This document shows positions 16,528 to 24,870 of a DNA stretch of 64,000 bases, piece by piece. Where the stretch lies: positions 1 to 64,000 of the forward strand of contig CALCDJ010000055.1 of the NCBI GenBank assembly GCA_937900135.1. Reading direction: 5' to 3'. This stretch comes from an uncultured Blautia sp. (GTDB lineage Bacteria; Bacillota; Clostridia; Lachnospirales; Lachnospiraceae). The translations under genes were made by a program, and so were the position numbers. The notes beneath the pieces were generated by a model. It saw only the letters and a list, made by a program, of their open reading frames with translations. It was not told where the DNA came from and did no database searches. Every line of letters starts with the position of its first letter. Position 1 is the first letter of the stretch.

Positions 16528-18261
16528 TTACATCATTGTATCTACCATATCCAGAACAGCCTTGCCCATGACTGCTGATTTCTCATCTGCATCTGCAAGA
16601 GAGGTTCCTTTTACACCATAGTAGAATTTTACTTTTGGTTCTGTACCAGACGGACGTACACATACCCATGCGTCATCGGTAAGGTCATAATACAGTACGT
16701 TGGAGCTTGGAAGACCTGTGGAGGTTACTTCTCCTGTTGCCAGATCCTTAATGGTATCTGCCTTGTAATCTCTTACGGAAGTCACCTTATGGCCTGCAAA
16801 TTCTGCCGGAGGATTCTTACGGAGTGTATCCATGATCTCCTGAATCTTCTGTAAGCCTTCGATTCCTTTCAGAGTTACGGACTTAATATCATCTTTATAG
16901 TATCCATATGCTTCGTACATTTCGATCATTGCATCCCAGAGTGTCTTACCCTGTGTCTTATAATAAGCAGCAGCCTCACAAAGAGCCATAGTTGCCACGA
17001 TAGCGTCTTTATCTCTTGCATAGGTACCAATCAGACAGCCATAGCTTTCTTCAAAGCCAAAAAGGTAAGTTCCTTTTCCGCTGTTCTCAAATCCCAGAAT
17101 CTGCTGTCCAATGAACTTGAATCCGGTAAGTACCTCGATGAGCTTCACGCCATAGCCTTTTGCAATGGCATCTGCCAGGTTGCTGGTAACGATGGTCTTG
17201 ATCAGAGCGCCGTCTTCCGGAAGACTTCCGTTCACAGCCTTTCTCTGTCCTATCTCATAGTTTGCCAGAAGACATCCGGACATATTTCCGGTGAGATCAT
17301 GATATTCCCCGTTTTTATCTTTTACACGGACACCAAGACGGTCTGCATCCGGGTCTGTGGCAAGTACCAGGTCTGCATCCACTTCCCTGGCCAGCTTCAG
17401 GCCCAGTTCAAACGCTTCTGCCGCTTCCGGGTTAGGATAGCTGACCGTCGGGAAATCTCCGTCTGGAAGCTCCTGTTCCTTCACAACATAAACATTCTCA
17501 AAGCCCAGTTCCTTTAAGATTCTTCTGGCTGGAATATTGCCGGTTCCATGTAATGGAGAGTAAACAATTTTCAGATTCTTGCCTTCTGCCTGAATGGCAT
17601 CCATATGGATAACCTGTTTCTTCAGTTCTGCAATATACGCATCATCGATTGCCTGTCCGATCACTTCAAACAGACCTGCCTTCTCTGCATCTGCCTTCTC
17701 CATAGTACGTACGGTATTCCAGTCAGAGATTGCCTTTACTTCAGCCATGATTCCAGTATCGTGAGGCGGAGTAATCTGCGCGCCGTCCTCCCAGTATACC
17801 TTGTATCCATTGTATTCCGGCGGATTGTGGCTTGCAGTAATGTTGATTCCGGCTACACAGCCTAAGTGACGCACTGCAAAAGAAAGCTCTGGTGTGGGTC
17901 TTAAAGATTCAAAAATATATGCCTTGATGCCATTGGCTGCCAGACAAAGGGCCGCTTCCTGTGCAAATTCCGGAGACATATGACGGGAATCATAAGCAAT
18001 GGCAACACCCTGTGCCTGCTTACCTACCTTGGTGATATAGTTGGAAAGACCCTGGGTGGCACGTCTTACCACATAAATGTTCATGCGGTTGGTTCCGGCG
18101 CCGATAATTCCTCTAAGACCTGCGGTTCCAAACTCCAGATCCATGTAAAAACGTTCTTTTAATTCCTTCTCATCATTTTCGATCTCTTTCAGTTCTGCTT
18201 TTGTAGCATCATCGAAGTATGGGTTTGTAAGCCACTGACGATATACATCCATATACTCCAT
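16528..18261 (-). CDS. phosphoglucomutase/phosphomannomutase
   Basis: A 577-residue four-domain alpha-D-phosphohexomutase interconverting glucose 1- and 6-phosphate (and possibly mannose phosphates). Phosphoserine loop TASHNPPEYNGYK (Ser144), metal loop DPDADRLG, sugar-specificity loop FGFEESYG and phosphate-binding RPSGTEPK are all present. The length is typical of the Bacillus PgcA type. It may feed UDP-glucose for the glycosyltransferases encoded at 27129-29805, but there is no direct evidence. Confidence 0.93.
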   Translation of the reverse strand: MEYMDVYRQWLTNPYFDDATKAELKEIENDEKELKERFYMDLEFGTAGLRGIIGAGTNRMNIYVVRRATQGLSNYITKVGKQAQGVAIAYDSRHMSPEFAQEAALCLAANGIKAYIFESLRPTPELSFAVRHLGCVAGINITASHNPPEYNGYKVYWEDGAQITPPHDTGIMAEVKAISDWNTVRTMEKADAEKAGLFEVIGQAIDDAYIAELKKQVIHMDAIQAEGKNLKIVYSPLHGTGNIPARRILKELGFENVYVVKEQELPDGDFPTVSYPNPEAAEAFELGLKLAREVDADLVLATDPDADRLGVRVKDKNGEYHDLTGNMSGCLLANYEIGQRKAVNGSLPEDGALIKTIVTSNLADAIAKGYGVKLIEVLTGFKFIGQQILGFENSGKGTYLFGFEESYGCLIGTYARDKDAIVATMALCEAAAYYKTQGKTLWDAMIEMYEAYGYYKDDIKSVTLKGIEGLQKIQEIMDTLRKNPPAEFAGHKVTSVRDYKADTIKDLATGEVTSTGLPSSNVLYYDLTDDAWVCVRPSGTEPKVKFYYGVKGTSLADADEKSAVMGKAVLDMVDTMM

Positions 18262-18382
18262 ACTCTTGTACCTCTCTTTCCCTTTGTTTCGCTGTTTCTT
18301 CTACAGCATTCTGTTTTTTTATTATACCTCAGTTTTTTTGAAAAAGAAAGCCTAATCCGGCTATTCTGTTTGAAAATCACTT

Positions 18383-19366
18383 TCAAAAAGGATATTTTTG
18401 GAAACATTTTTCCGTGAATTTTTCCCAGGTCTCCCTGTGCCGGATCAGAGACTTTTGCTTTTCTGTGTTTTTCTCGGAAATCCAGGCTTTGTTATGAGTA
18501 TAATAGTAATTTGCCAGTTTCCAGTATTTTTCCGGATAGGTGAAACGGATTTTCAGGTTTTCCCATTCCATAGGTGTGATATTCTTCTCCTGATGGTAGT
18601 TTTGCAGCATTTCTCTGGCCAGAGAAAGATCCCAGTTATATTTTTCCAGAATCTTTCGCATAAACCGGTACAAATCTCCCATCTGCACATCAAATCCCCA
18701 ATGTCCGAAATTAGTTACCGCTGTTTTTCCTCTGGTCATGAGTACATTGTGCTGGTTATATTCCCCATGACAGACACAGCCCTCTTCCATTGCTTTTTGA
18801 TAAAGAATCTGGTAATCTGATTCCTTCAGCATGGACAGAGCCTTTTCCCCCTTCTCCAGAAACCATTCCACACTTCCGAGAAAGTCTTTTTCAAAAGGAC
18901 TTACCGCACCTTTTTTCCGGATAAATTTCCGGATCTTCCGGATTTCCTGGTTGTGCCGGGTATACTCATCGGTCAGGGATTTTTCCATGTAATCTTCCAC
19001 AAGGGGAAGATGCATTTCTTTATGTACCCCTGCCAGGGTACGGATACTTTTCCGGATATCCTCTCTGGATTTTGTATCGCATTCTCTTCCTTCATACCAG
19101 CGTTGAAGGGTAAAGGGAATATGATCCTTATCCCAACTTATCAGTTCTCCCTCCTGATTTTCCATAAAACGGTCCACCAGAATACCTTTTTGTTCCATGG
19201 AGAGCAAAAGCTCCTGCTGTTTTTTCAGCTTTTTTTCCGATCCCCAGAATTCTTTCAGGATCAGAAGCCCCTGCTCCGTATGACAAAGCAGCGCGCCTCT
19301 GATTCGGTTGGTGCTTTTGGCAGTCAGGCCATATTGTTCTAAGGTACTGAGTCCGTAATCATACAA
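18383..19366 (-). CDS. CotS-family spore coat kinase-like protein
   Basis: 327 residues, aminoglycoside phosphotransferase/CotS fold. It has a small N-lobe with LLILKEFWGSEKKLKKQQELL, the catalytic-loop-like CHGEYNQHNVLM (about 218-229), and TNFGHWGFDVQMGDLYRF, where the usual metal-binding aspartate is replaced by Asn in NFG. Other CotS proteins are spore coat components with uncertain kinase activity. The start is TTG at 19366, supported by AGAGGGGG eight bases upstream. Confidence 0.8.
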   Translation of the reverse strand: MYDYGLSTLEQYGLTAKSTNRIRGALLCHTEQGLLILKEFWGSEKKLKKQQELLLSMEQKGILVDRFMENQEGELISWDKDHIPFTLQRWYEGRECDTKSREDIRKSIRTLAGVHKEMHLPLVEDYMEKSLTDEYTRHNQEIRKIRKFIRKKGAVSPFEKDFLGSVEWFLEKGEKALSMLKESDYQILYQKAMEEGCVCHGEYNQHNVLMTRGKTAVTNFGHWGFDVQMGDLYRFMRKILEKYNWDLSLAREMLQNYHQEKNITPMEWENLKIRFTYPEKYWKLANYYYTHNKAWISEKNTEKQKSLIRHRETWEKFTEKCFQKYPF

Positions 19367-19447
19367 TCTTATTGCCCCCTCTTATTTTTGTACCTTCTAT
19401 CCTATGTCCTCCTTTTGCCTGGTAATACAAAAAAACAGACCGATTCC

Positions 19448-20788
19448 TCAGTCTGTTTCTTTTTTTCTTTGAGAAAGCCTTGCAAGAAGTCTTTCTTTTG
19501 TATTTTCTTCCGGCGTATCCAACACCAGTTCCAGAAACTCTTCCAAGATCACTCCCATCTCCTTCCCTGGTTTACATCCGGCTTCTATGAGATCTTTTCC
19601 GGTTACTGCCAACGTTTTCAGGGAAACGCACTGCTGCTTTCTCACAATTTCCTCATAACAGGCAGTCACGCCATCCAGACGCGCCAGCTTTTCTTCCCTT
19701 CGGTACTCGCTCTGCGCCAGCACATCCGCTCTCTGGACTTCCAGATATAAAGGAAACATCTCTGCTCCAATACGGCTTACGGCATGACGCACTGCTTTTG
19801 GTTCTGCCTTTGGACGATAGTCATGCCATTTGATCAGATGTGTTACCTTACGGATGGTATCGTTATCCATTTTCAAACGGCGGAGAATTTTTCCCGCCAT
19901 TTTTTCCCCTTCCGGTCCATGCATCTTGAAATGATCCCGTCCATTCTCATCGGTCTTCTTCACCACCGGTTTTCCAATATCATGGAGCAGCATGGTGAGG
20001 CGAAGCACTTTGTCCCCGGGAATATGCAAAAGGCTGCAAAGGGTGTGCTCTCCCACTGTATAACAATGATGGGGCGTTCTCTGCTCTGTTTCCATACAGG
20101 CATCAAATTCCGGAAGAACTTCACAGGTAATCCCAGCTTCATAAGCTGTCCGAAGATAATCGGGATGAGGAGACACCAGAAGTTTCAAAAGCTCCACCTG
20201 TATCCGTTCTGCGCTCACATGCCTCAGATTAGGCGCCATTTGCTTCAGAGCTGCCCGGGTATGATTTTCAATGGTAAATCCCAGCTGGGCAGAAAACCGT
20301 ACTGCGCGAAGAATCCGAAGGGCATCCTCTGTAAACCGTTCCACAGGATCGCCCACACAGCGGATCACTCCCTGTTCCAGATCTTCTTTTCCATGAAAGA
20401 GATCTACCAGCCCCTTTGCAGGATTATAAGCCATGGCATTGATGGTAAAATCTCTCCGTCTCAAATCCGCTTCCAGGCTTGCCGTAAACAACACTTCCTT
20501 TGGATGGCGTCCATCTTCATACTCCCCATCCACACGATAGGTGGTCACCTCAAAGCCTTCTTTCTCCAACATAACCGTAACGGTCCCATGTTGAAGACCG
20601 GTATCCACTGTACGCCGAAAAATGCGCTTCACTTCTTCCGGTCTGGCAGACGTAGTGATATCCCAATCATCAGGAATGCGCCCGAGAATAGAATCCCGGA
20701 CGCATCCACCCACCGCATAAGCCTCATAGCCATGGGCTTCCAGCTCTTTTAAAATTGTTTCAACTTTATTTGGAATATTTAAAATCAT
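19448..20788 (-). CDS. cca: CCA-adding tRNA nucleotidyltransferase
   Basis: A 446-residue class II CCA-adding enzyme. The head domain has YAVGGCVRDSILGRIPDDWDITT (metal-binding DxD) and RRDFTINAMAYNP. An HD phosphohydrolase-like domain with LLHDIGKP and FKMHGPEGEKM follows, as in the CCA/HD proteins of many clostridia. It repairs or completes tRNA 3' ends, which matters here since tRNA-Tyr at 6301 has no encoded CCA. It begins 3 bases after the proS stop. Confidence 0.93.
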   Translation of the reverse strand: MILNIPNKVETILKELEAHGYEAYAVGGCVRDSILGRIPDDWDITTSARPEEVKRIFRRTVDTGLQHGTVTVMLEKEGFEVTTYRVDGEYEDGRHPKEVLFTASLEADLRRRDFTINAMAYNPAKGLVDLFHGKEDLEQGVIRCVGDPVERFTEDALRILRAVRFSAQLGFTIENHTRAALKQMAPNLRHVSAERIQVELLKLLVSPHPDYLRTAYEAGITCEVLPEFDACMETEQRTPHHCYTVGEHTLCSLLHIPGDKVLRLTMLLHDIGKPVVKKTDENGRDHFKMHGPEGEKMAGKILRRLKMDNDTIRKVTHLIKWHDYRPKAEPKAVRHAVSRIGAEMFPLYLEVQRADVLAQSEYRREEKLARLDGVTACYEEIVRKQQCVSLKTLAVTGKDLIEAGCKPGKEMGVILEEFLELVLDTPEENTKERLLARLSQRKKETD

Positions 20789-20791
20789 AGA

Positions 20792-22231
20792 TTAATATGC
20801 TCTTCCCCAATAAACCATTTTCTTCGCTGGTTTTCCACAACATACACAGACATCGCTGAGCTGTTCCTGTTCAAAAGGAATACATCTGGAGGTTGCCTGT
20901 ACGTCTTCTTTGATCTTATCTTCACATTCCTGACATCCACACCACATTGCTTTTACAAATCCAGGTTTTGTGTTGATGGTTTCTTTGAAGGTCTCATAGT
21001 CTGTTGCCACATACGTATGGGCATCTCTGTGAGCGCGAGCCCGTTCCAGCATTTCCTTCTGCATCTGATCCAGGATTTCCTGTACTTTTTCTGTGAGCTC
21101 TTCAAATTTCACCACATATTTTTCTCTGGTGTCACGACGGCAGATTACAGCCTGTCCGTTTTCGATATCCTTTGGTCCGCATTCAATACGAACAGGGATT
21201 CCTCTCATTTCCTGCTCTGCAAATTTGAATCCCGGGCTCTTATCTGTATCGTCTACCTTTACGCGGATTCCAGCAGCCTTCAAGCCTGCATAGATCTCGT
21301 CTGCTTTTTCCAGAACGCCTTCTTTTCTCTGCTGGATAGGAATGATCACAGCCTGTACCGGAGCAATTCTCGGAGGCAGTACCAGACCGCTGTTATCTCC
21401 ATGTACCATAATAATGGCACCGATCATACGTGTCGTCATACCCCAGGAAGTCTGGTGTACATACTGCAGTTTGTTTTCTTTGTCTGTATACTGAATGCCA
21501 AATGCTTTTGCAAAACCATCCCCAAAGTTATGGCTGGTTCCAGACTGCAGCGCTTTTCCATCATGCATCAGGGATTCAATGGTATAGGTTGCTTCTGCAC
21601 CTGCAAATTTTTCTTTGTCTGTTTTTCTTCCCTTTACCACCGGAATAGCCAGAACTTCTTCACAGAAATCTGCATAGAGATTCAGCATCTGAATGGTTCT
21701 CTCTTCTGCCTCTTCTGCTGTTGCATGAGCAGTATGGCCTTCCTGCCATAAAAACTCACGGGAACGAAGGAATGGACGAGTTGTCTTTTCCCAGCGAACA
21801 ACAGAACACCACTGATTATAAACCTTCGGAAGGTCTCTGTGAGACTGGATTTCCTTCTGATAAAAGTCGCAGAACAGGGTCTCAGAAGTGGGACGTACAC
21901 AAAGGCGCTCCTGAAGAGGATCCAGGCCCCCATGTGTTACCCATGCAACTTCCGGCGCAAAACCTTCTACATGATCCTTTTCTTTCTGAAGAAGGGATTC
22001 CGGAATGAACATTGGCATATATACATTCTCTACCCCTGTTTCTTTAAATCTTCGGTCTAACTCATTCTGAATATTTTCCCAGATGGCATAGCCTGCCGGT
22101 TTGATCACCATACAGCCCTTTACACTGGTATAGTCACATAATTCTGCCTTTTTCACCACATCGGTATACCACTGGGCGAAATCCTCTTCCATAGAGGTAA
22201 TGGCTTCTACTAATTTCTTCTCTTTTGCCAT
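20792..22231 (-). CDS. proS: prolyl-tRNA synthetase, type 3
   Basis: 479 residues, the archaeal/eukaryote-like ProS without the bacterial insertion domain. The class II core has VYMPMFIPESLL, RPTSETLFCDFYQKEI (motif 2 region) and TSWGMTTRMIGAIIMVHGD (motif 3 region), then the anticodon-binding domain and a C-terminal zinc-binding-like domain (CGCQECEDKI, CVCCGKPA) ending in Tyr. The start is ATG at 22231, preceded by AAAGGAGAGAATCAAATC; the longer open frame crosses the T-box terminator. Expression is under the T-box leader, so it should rise when tRNA-Pro is uncharged. Confidence 0.95.
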   Translation of the reverse strand: MAKEKKLVEAITSMEEDFAQWYTDVVKKAELCDYTSVKGCMVIKPAGYAIWENIQNELDRRFKETGVENVYMPMFIPESLLQKEKDHVEGFAPEVAWVTHGGLDPLQERLCVRPTSETLFCDFYQKEIQSHRDLPKVYNQWCSVVRWEKTTRPFLRSREFLWQEGHTAHATAEEAEERTIQMLNLYADFCEEVLAIPVVKGRKTDKEKFAGAEATYTIESLMHDGKALQSGTSHNFGDGFAKAFGIQYTDKENKLQYVHQTSWGMTTRMIGAIIMVHGDNSGLVLPPRIAPVQAVIIPIQQRKEGVLEKADEIYAGLKAAGIRVKVDDTDKSPGFKFAEQEMRGIPVRIECGPKDIENGQAVICRRDTREKYVVKFEELTEKVQEILDQMQKEMLERARAHRDAHTYVATDYETFKETINTKPGFVKAMWCGCQECEDKIKEDVQATSRCIPFEQEQLSDVCVCCGKPAKKMVYWGRAY

Positions 22232-22284
22232 GATTTGATTCTCTCCTTTTTTTGTGATGTAAATGCAACAGGGATGACAGGCAT
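22210..22284 (-). CDS. possible 24-codon leader peptide overlapping the proS start
   Basis: ATG (22284) follows GGAGG with 7-base spacing. The reading frame begins M-P-V-I-P-V and ends at TAG inside proS, overlapping its first codons by 22 bases. The GGAGG lies in a small hairpin (CCTCC-GCAA-GGAGG). Two CCT proline codons near the start are notable before a prolyl-tRNA synthetase. It may be chance. Confidence 0.3.
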   Translation of the reverse strand: MPVIPVAFTSQKKERIKSWQKRRN

Positions 22285-22318
22285 CTGACCACCTCCTTGC
22301 GGAGGGCTTTTTTATTTC

Positions 22319-22613
22319 CCAAAAATAAAAAAAGAAGCCTATCCAATCCCTCACAAGGGACCGAATCGCTTCGGCGGTACCACCCTAATTAGCAGAAATT
22401 TTACTTCTGCTCTCTTTCTATTCCATTAACGCTGGAAATACGCCGTACTTCAATTGCACAGGGCTCCGAGGCCGGTTCCACGATTCACGCACAAAACCCT
22501 TCCAGCACTGCCCGTAGATGTTTCACCGTAACCTGCAAACACATCACACCGGGAGGGGCTTCTCTCTGAGATTGATCCTCATGTACTATTCTCTTCACTG
22601 CCATTTTCTTATC
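22319..22613 (-). promoter_or_regulatory. T-box leader of proS
   Basis: The minus strand carries the T-box element AGGGTGGTACCGC (22374-22386), downstream of a long structured stem I region with AGAGAG. It is followed by a terminator: GAAGC...GTCCCT-loop-AGGGAT...GGCTTC then T7 (22325-22373). Pairing of the T-box bulge with the acceptor end of uncharged tRNA should block the terminator. The specifier codon was not assigned with certainty; a CCG in GAACCGG (about 22471-22477) is a candidate. The leader is about 380 bases long and ends at proS. Confidence 0.88.
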
Positions 22614-22619
22614 TCCTTT

Positions 22620-22648
22620 ATTCTATGTCATGACAGGAGTAGTGTCAA
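22620..22648 (-). promoter_or_regulatory. proS T-box promoter
   Basis: On the minus strand TTGACA (22643-22648), 17 bases, TAGAAT (22620-22625). Transcription should begin near 22613. Confidence 0.8.
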
Positions 22649-22758
22649 GGAGTTTTTTCTATCTGTCACTAAACATCCATCAAACTTTTTCTTATATCCT
22701 CCGTAGGAAGGGGGGCATGGGTGGACCGTTGCCTTACGGTCCCCCAACCTCGCTCTCC

Positions 22759-23253
22759 TCACACCTGTATAGAAATCTCTCTTCCGGTACGGCTGTATTT
22801 ATAATAACGTACCCCTGCTGCATCCAGCATCCGTTTGGATGCAATCACAGATGGGGTATCCGCATATTTATCGCAATCATAGACAACGGTCTTGATCCCG
22901 GACTGTATGATTGCTTTTGCACATTCGTTGCAGGGAAACAGGGAAACATATAATTTTGCCCCTTCCAGACTTCCTCCCCGATAATTCAGGATCGCATTCA
23001 GCTCACTGTGGGTCACATAGAGATACTTGGTATAAAGGGGATCACCTTCCCGCGCCCAGGGAAACTCTTCATCGGAACAGCCAATGGGAAATCCATTATA
23101 TCCCATAGACAAAATTTTGTTGTCCTGACTGACGATACAAGCACCCACCTGAGAATTGGGATCTTTGGAGCGCATACCGGACAACATGGCAACCCCCATA
23201 AAATATTCGTCCCAGGATAAATGATCCGTACGTTTCTGACTCTTTTTCTCCAT
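22759..23253 (-). CDS. deoxycytidylate deaminase
   Basis: A 164-residue zinc-dependent dCMP deaminase (ComEB type) producing dUMP for thymidylate synthesis. Zinc and catalytic motifs are HSELNAI (His-x-Glu) and PCNEC. SQVGACIVSQDNKILSMGYN is the substrate-side core. It may also be annotated as a late competence ComE operon protein 2. It lies alone between rpiB and the proS leader. Confidence 0.92.
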   Translation of the reverse strand: MEKKSQKRTDHLSWDEYFMGVAMLSGMRSKDPNSQVGACIVSQDNKILSMGYNGFPIGCSDEEFPWAREGDPLYTKYLYVTHSELNAILNYRGGSLEGAKLYVSLFPCNECAKAIIQSGIKTVVYDCDKYADTPSVIASKRMLDAAGVRYYKYSRTGREISIQV

Positions 23254-23365
23254 TGTAAAACTCCTCCTTTTTCCCTGTGTCTGACAGAAGCCGCCAATTT
23301 TTCCCGCCCTCTGCCTGTAGCTTTCTAATTCTTATCTTGCGCCATCTTTTCAGAATAAAAACGGA

Positions 23366-23797
23366 TTATTCTGTTTCAATCTGTGCAATTCTGTTTTTAT
23401 GGCGTTCCTCTTCTGAAAATGGGGTGTTTAAGAATGTATCCACAATCTTAACTGCCAGTCCAGGACCTACCACTCTTCCCCCTAAGGCCAGAACGTTGGC
23501 ATCGTTGTGCAGTCTGGTTGCTTCTGCGCAGAAACAATCTGTACAAAGTGCAGCGCGGATTCCCTTGATCTTATTTGCTGCAATGGAAATTCCAATTCCT
23601 GTTCCACAGATCAGAATGCCCTTATCGCAGGTTCCATCCAGAATTGCCTTTGCTACCCGTTTTGCATAAATGGGATAATCTGTGGATGCTGTGCTGTCGC
23701 ATCCATAATCCTGATATTCCAGTCCTTTTTCGTCCAGATACTTCTTAATTTCCTGTTTCAGTTCAAAACCACCATGGTCACATCCTAATGCTATCAT
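23366..23797 (-). CDS. rpiB: ribose 5-phosphate isomerase B
   Basis: A 143-residue enzyme that interconverts ribulose 5-phosphate and ribose 5-phosphate in the pentose phosphate pathway. It has ALGCDHGGFELK at the start and the GILICGTGIGISIAANK loop. Its start overlaps the Sua5 stop by one base (TAATG), so the two are translationally coupled. Confidence 0.93.
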   Translation of the reverse strand: MIALGCDHGGFELKQEIKKYLDEKGLEYQDYGCDSTASTDYPIYAKRVAKAILDGTCDKGILICGTGIGISIAANKIKGIRAALCTDCFCAEATRLHNDANVLALGGRVVGPGLAVKIVDTFLNTPFSEEERHKNRIAQIETE

Positions 23798-24861
23798 TAT
23801 TTCTTTTCCTCCTGTACATTTAATATTTTATGTCCCGCAGCTTTCAGCAGGCGATTCATAATCGCCTGTCCCATTCTGGGGGTATAAAAAGCCTCTGAGT
23901 AAATGGCGCTTACCTGACACTGATCAAACTCACGAAGTACCTCGTAAAGATGATGTGCAATGGTTTCTTCCTCCTCACGGCTTCCAATACTCTTCACAAC
24001 TCCAAGGGGGTACCGGGCAAAGGTCTCATCTGTGGCAATAATTCCCACCTGTTTTCCAAGTCTGGCTGCCTCTTCTGCAAAATGGTTGATGGCATTTACC
24101 ACTCCATCTGTCTCTCCCTCTACAATGGTCAGATCCGCTTTTGGCGCATAATGACGGTATTTCATACCTGGAGCCTTAGGTCTAATCTTGCTGTCACTCT
24201 TTAAGAGTCCCCGGTCCATCCGCACCTTTCCCAAAAGATCCTGGAGCATTTCCAGAGAAATATATCCCGGACGCAGTACCACTGGAATCTCTTCTGTAAA
24301 ATCCACGATTGTGGATTCCAGACCGATTCCCACCTGTCCTCCGTCAATAATCATATCAATGGCATCCCCCAGATCCTCCATCACATGCTCCGCAGTGGTG
24401 GGACTAGGTCTTCCAGAAGTGTTGGCGCTTGGCGCCGCCACATATCCCCCTGCCTGAAGGATCAGTTCTCTGGCAATGGGATCACTGGGAAAACGCACCG
24501 CCACACTGGATAATCCCCCTGTGGTTTCCAACGGAACCTTATCTGCCTTTGGCAGGATCATGGTCAACGGTCCCGGCCAATAGGTTTCTGCCAGAAGTTT
24601 TGCCTTTTCTGGAATCTCTGTGACAATTTCTTCCAGATCTTTCATCTGTGCAATGTGAACAATCAATGGATTGTCCGACGGTCTTCCCTTGGCTGCATAT
24701 ATTTTCATGGATGCTCTTGGGTCCAGCGCATTCCCTCCCAGGCCATATACTGTTTCTGTGGGAAACGCCACCAGACCGCCGCTTCTCAGAATTTCTCCTG
24801 CGCGTACAAGGGCTTCTCTGTCCAGTCTGTCTGCCGTCATCGTTACAATTTCTGCTCTCAT
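23797..24861 (-). CDS. L-threonylcarbamoyladenylate synthase (Sua5 type)
   Basis: 354 residues with both the N-terminal YrdC domain (GGLVAFPTETVYGLGGNAL, KGRPSDNPLIVHI, SANTSGRPSPTTAEHV) and the C-terminal Sua5 domain (about 250-350), joined by a linker with APGMKYRHYAPKA. It makes threonylcarbamoyl-AMP for the t6A37 modification of ANN-decoding tRNAs. GGAGATATC precedes the ATG. Confidence 0.93.
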   Translation of the reverse strand: MRAEIVTMTADRLDREALVRAGEILRSGGLVAFPTETVYGLGGNALDPRASMKIYAAKGRPSDNPLIVHIAQMKDLEEIVTEIPEKAKLLAETYWPGPLTMILPKADKVPLETTGGLSSVAVRFPSDPIARELILQAGGYVAAPSANTSGRPSPTTAEHVMEDLGDAIDMIIDGGQVGIGLESTIVDFTEEIPVVLRPGYISLEMLQDLLGKVRMDRGLLKSDSKIRPKAPGMKYRHYAPKADLTIVEGETDGVVNAINHFAEEAARLGKQVGIIATDETFARYPLGVVKSIGSREEEETIAHHLYEVLREFDQCQVSAIYSEAFYTPRMGQAIMNRLLKAAGHKILNVQEEKK

Positions 24862-24870
24862 GATATCTCC

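Noticed and set aside
22485..22604. 40-codon open frame with AAAGGAG inside the T-box stem I
   Set aside because: The ribosome binding site lies between the -10 and the expected transcription start, so it would not be transcribed; the frame overlaps conserved T-box structure.
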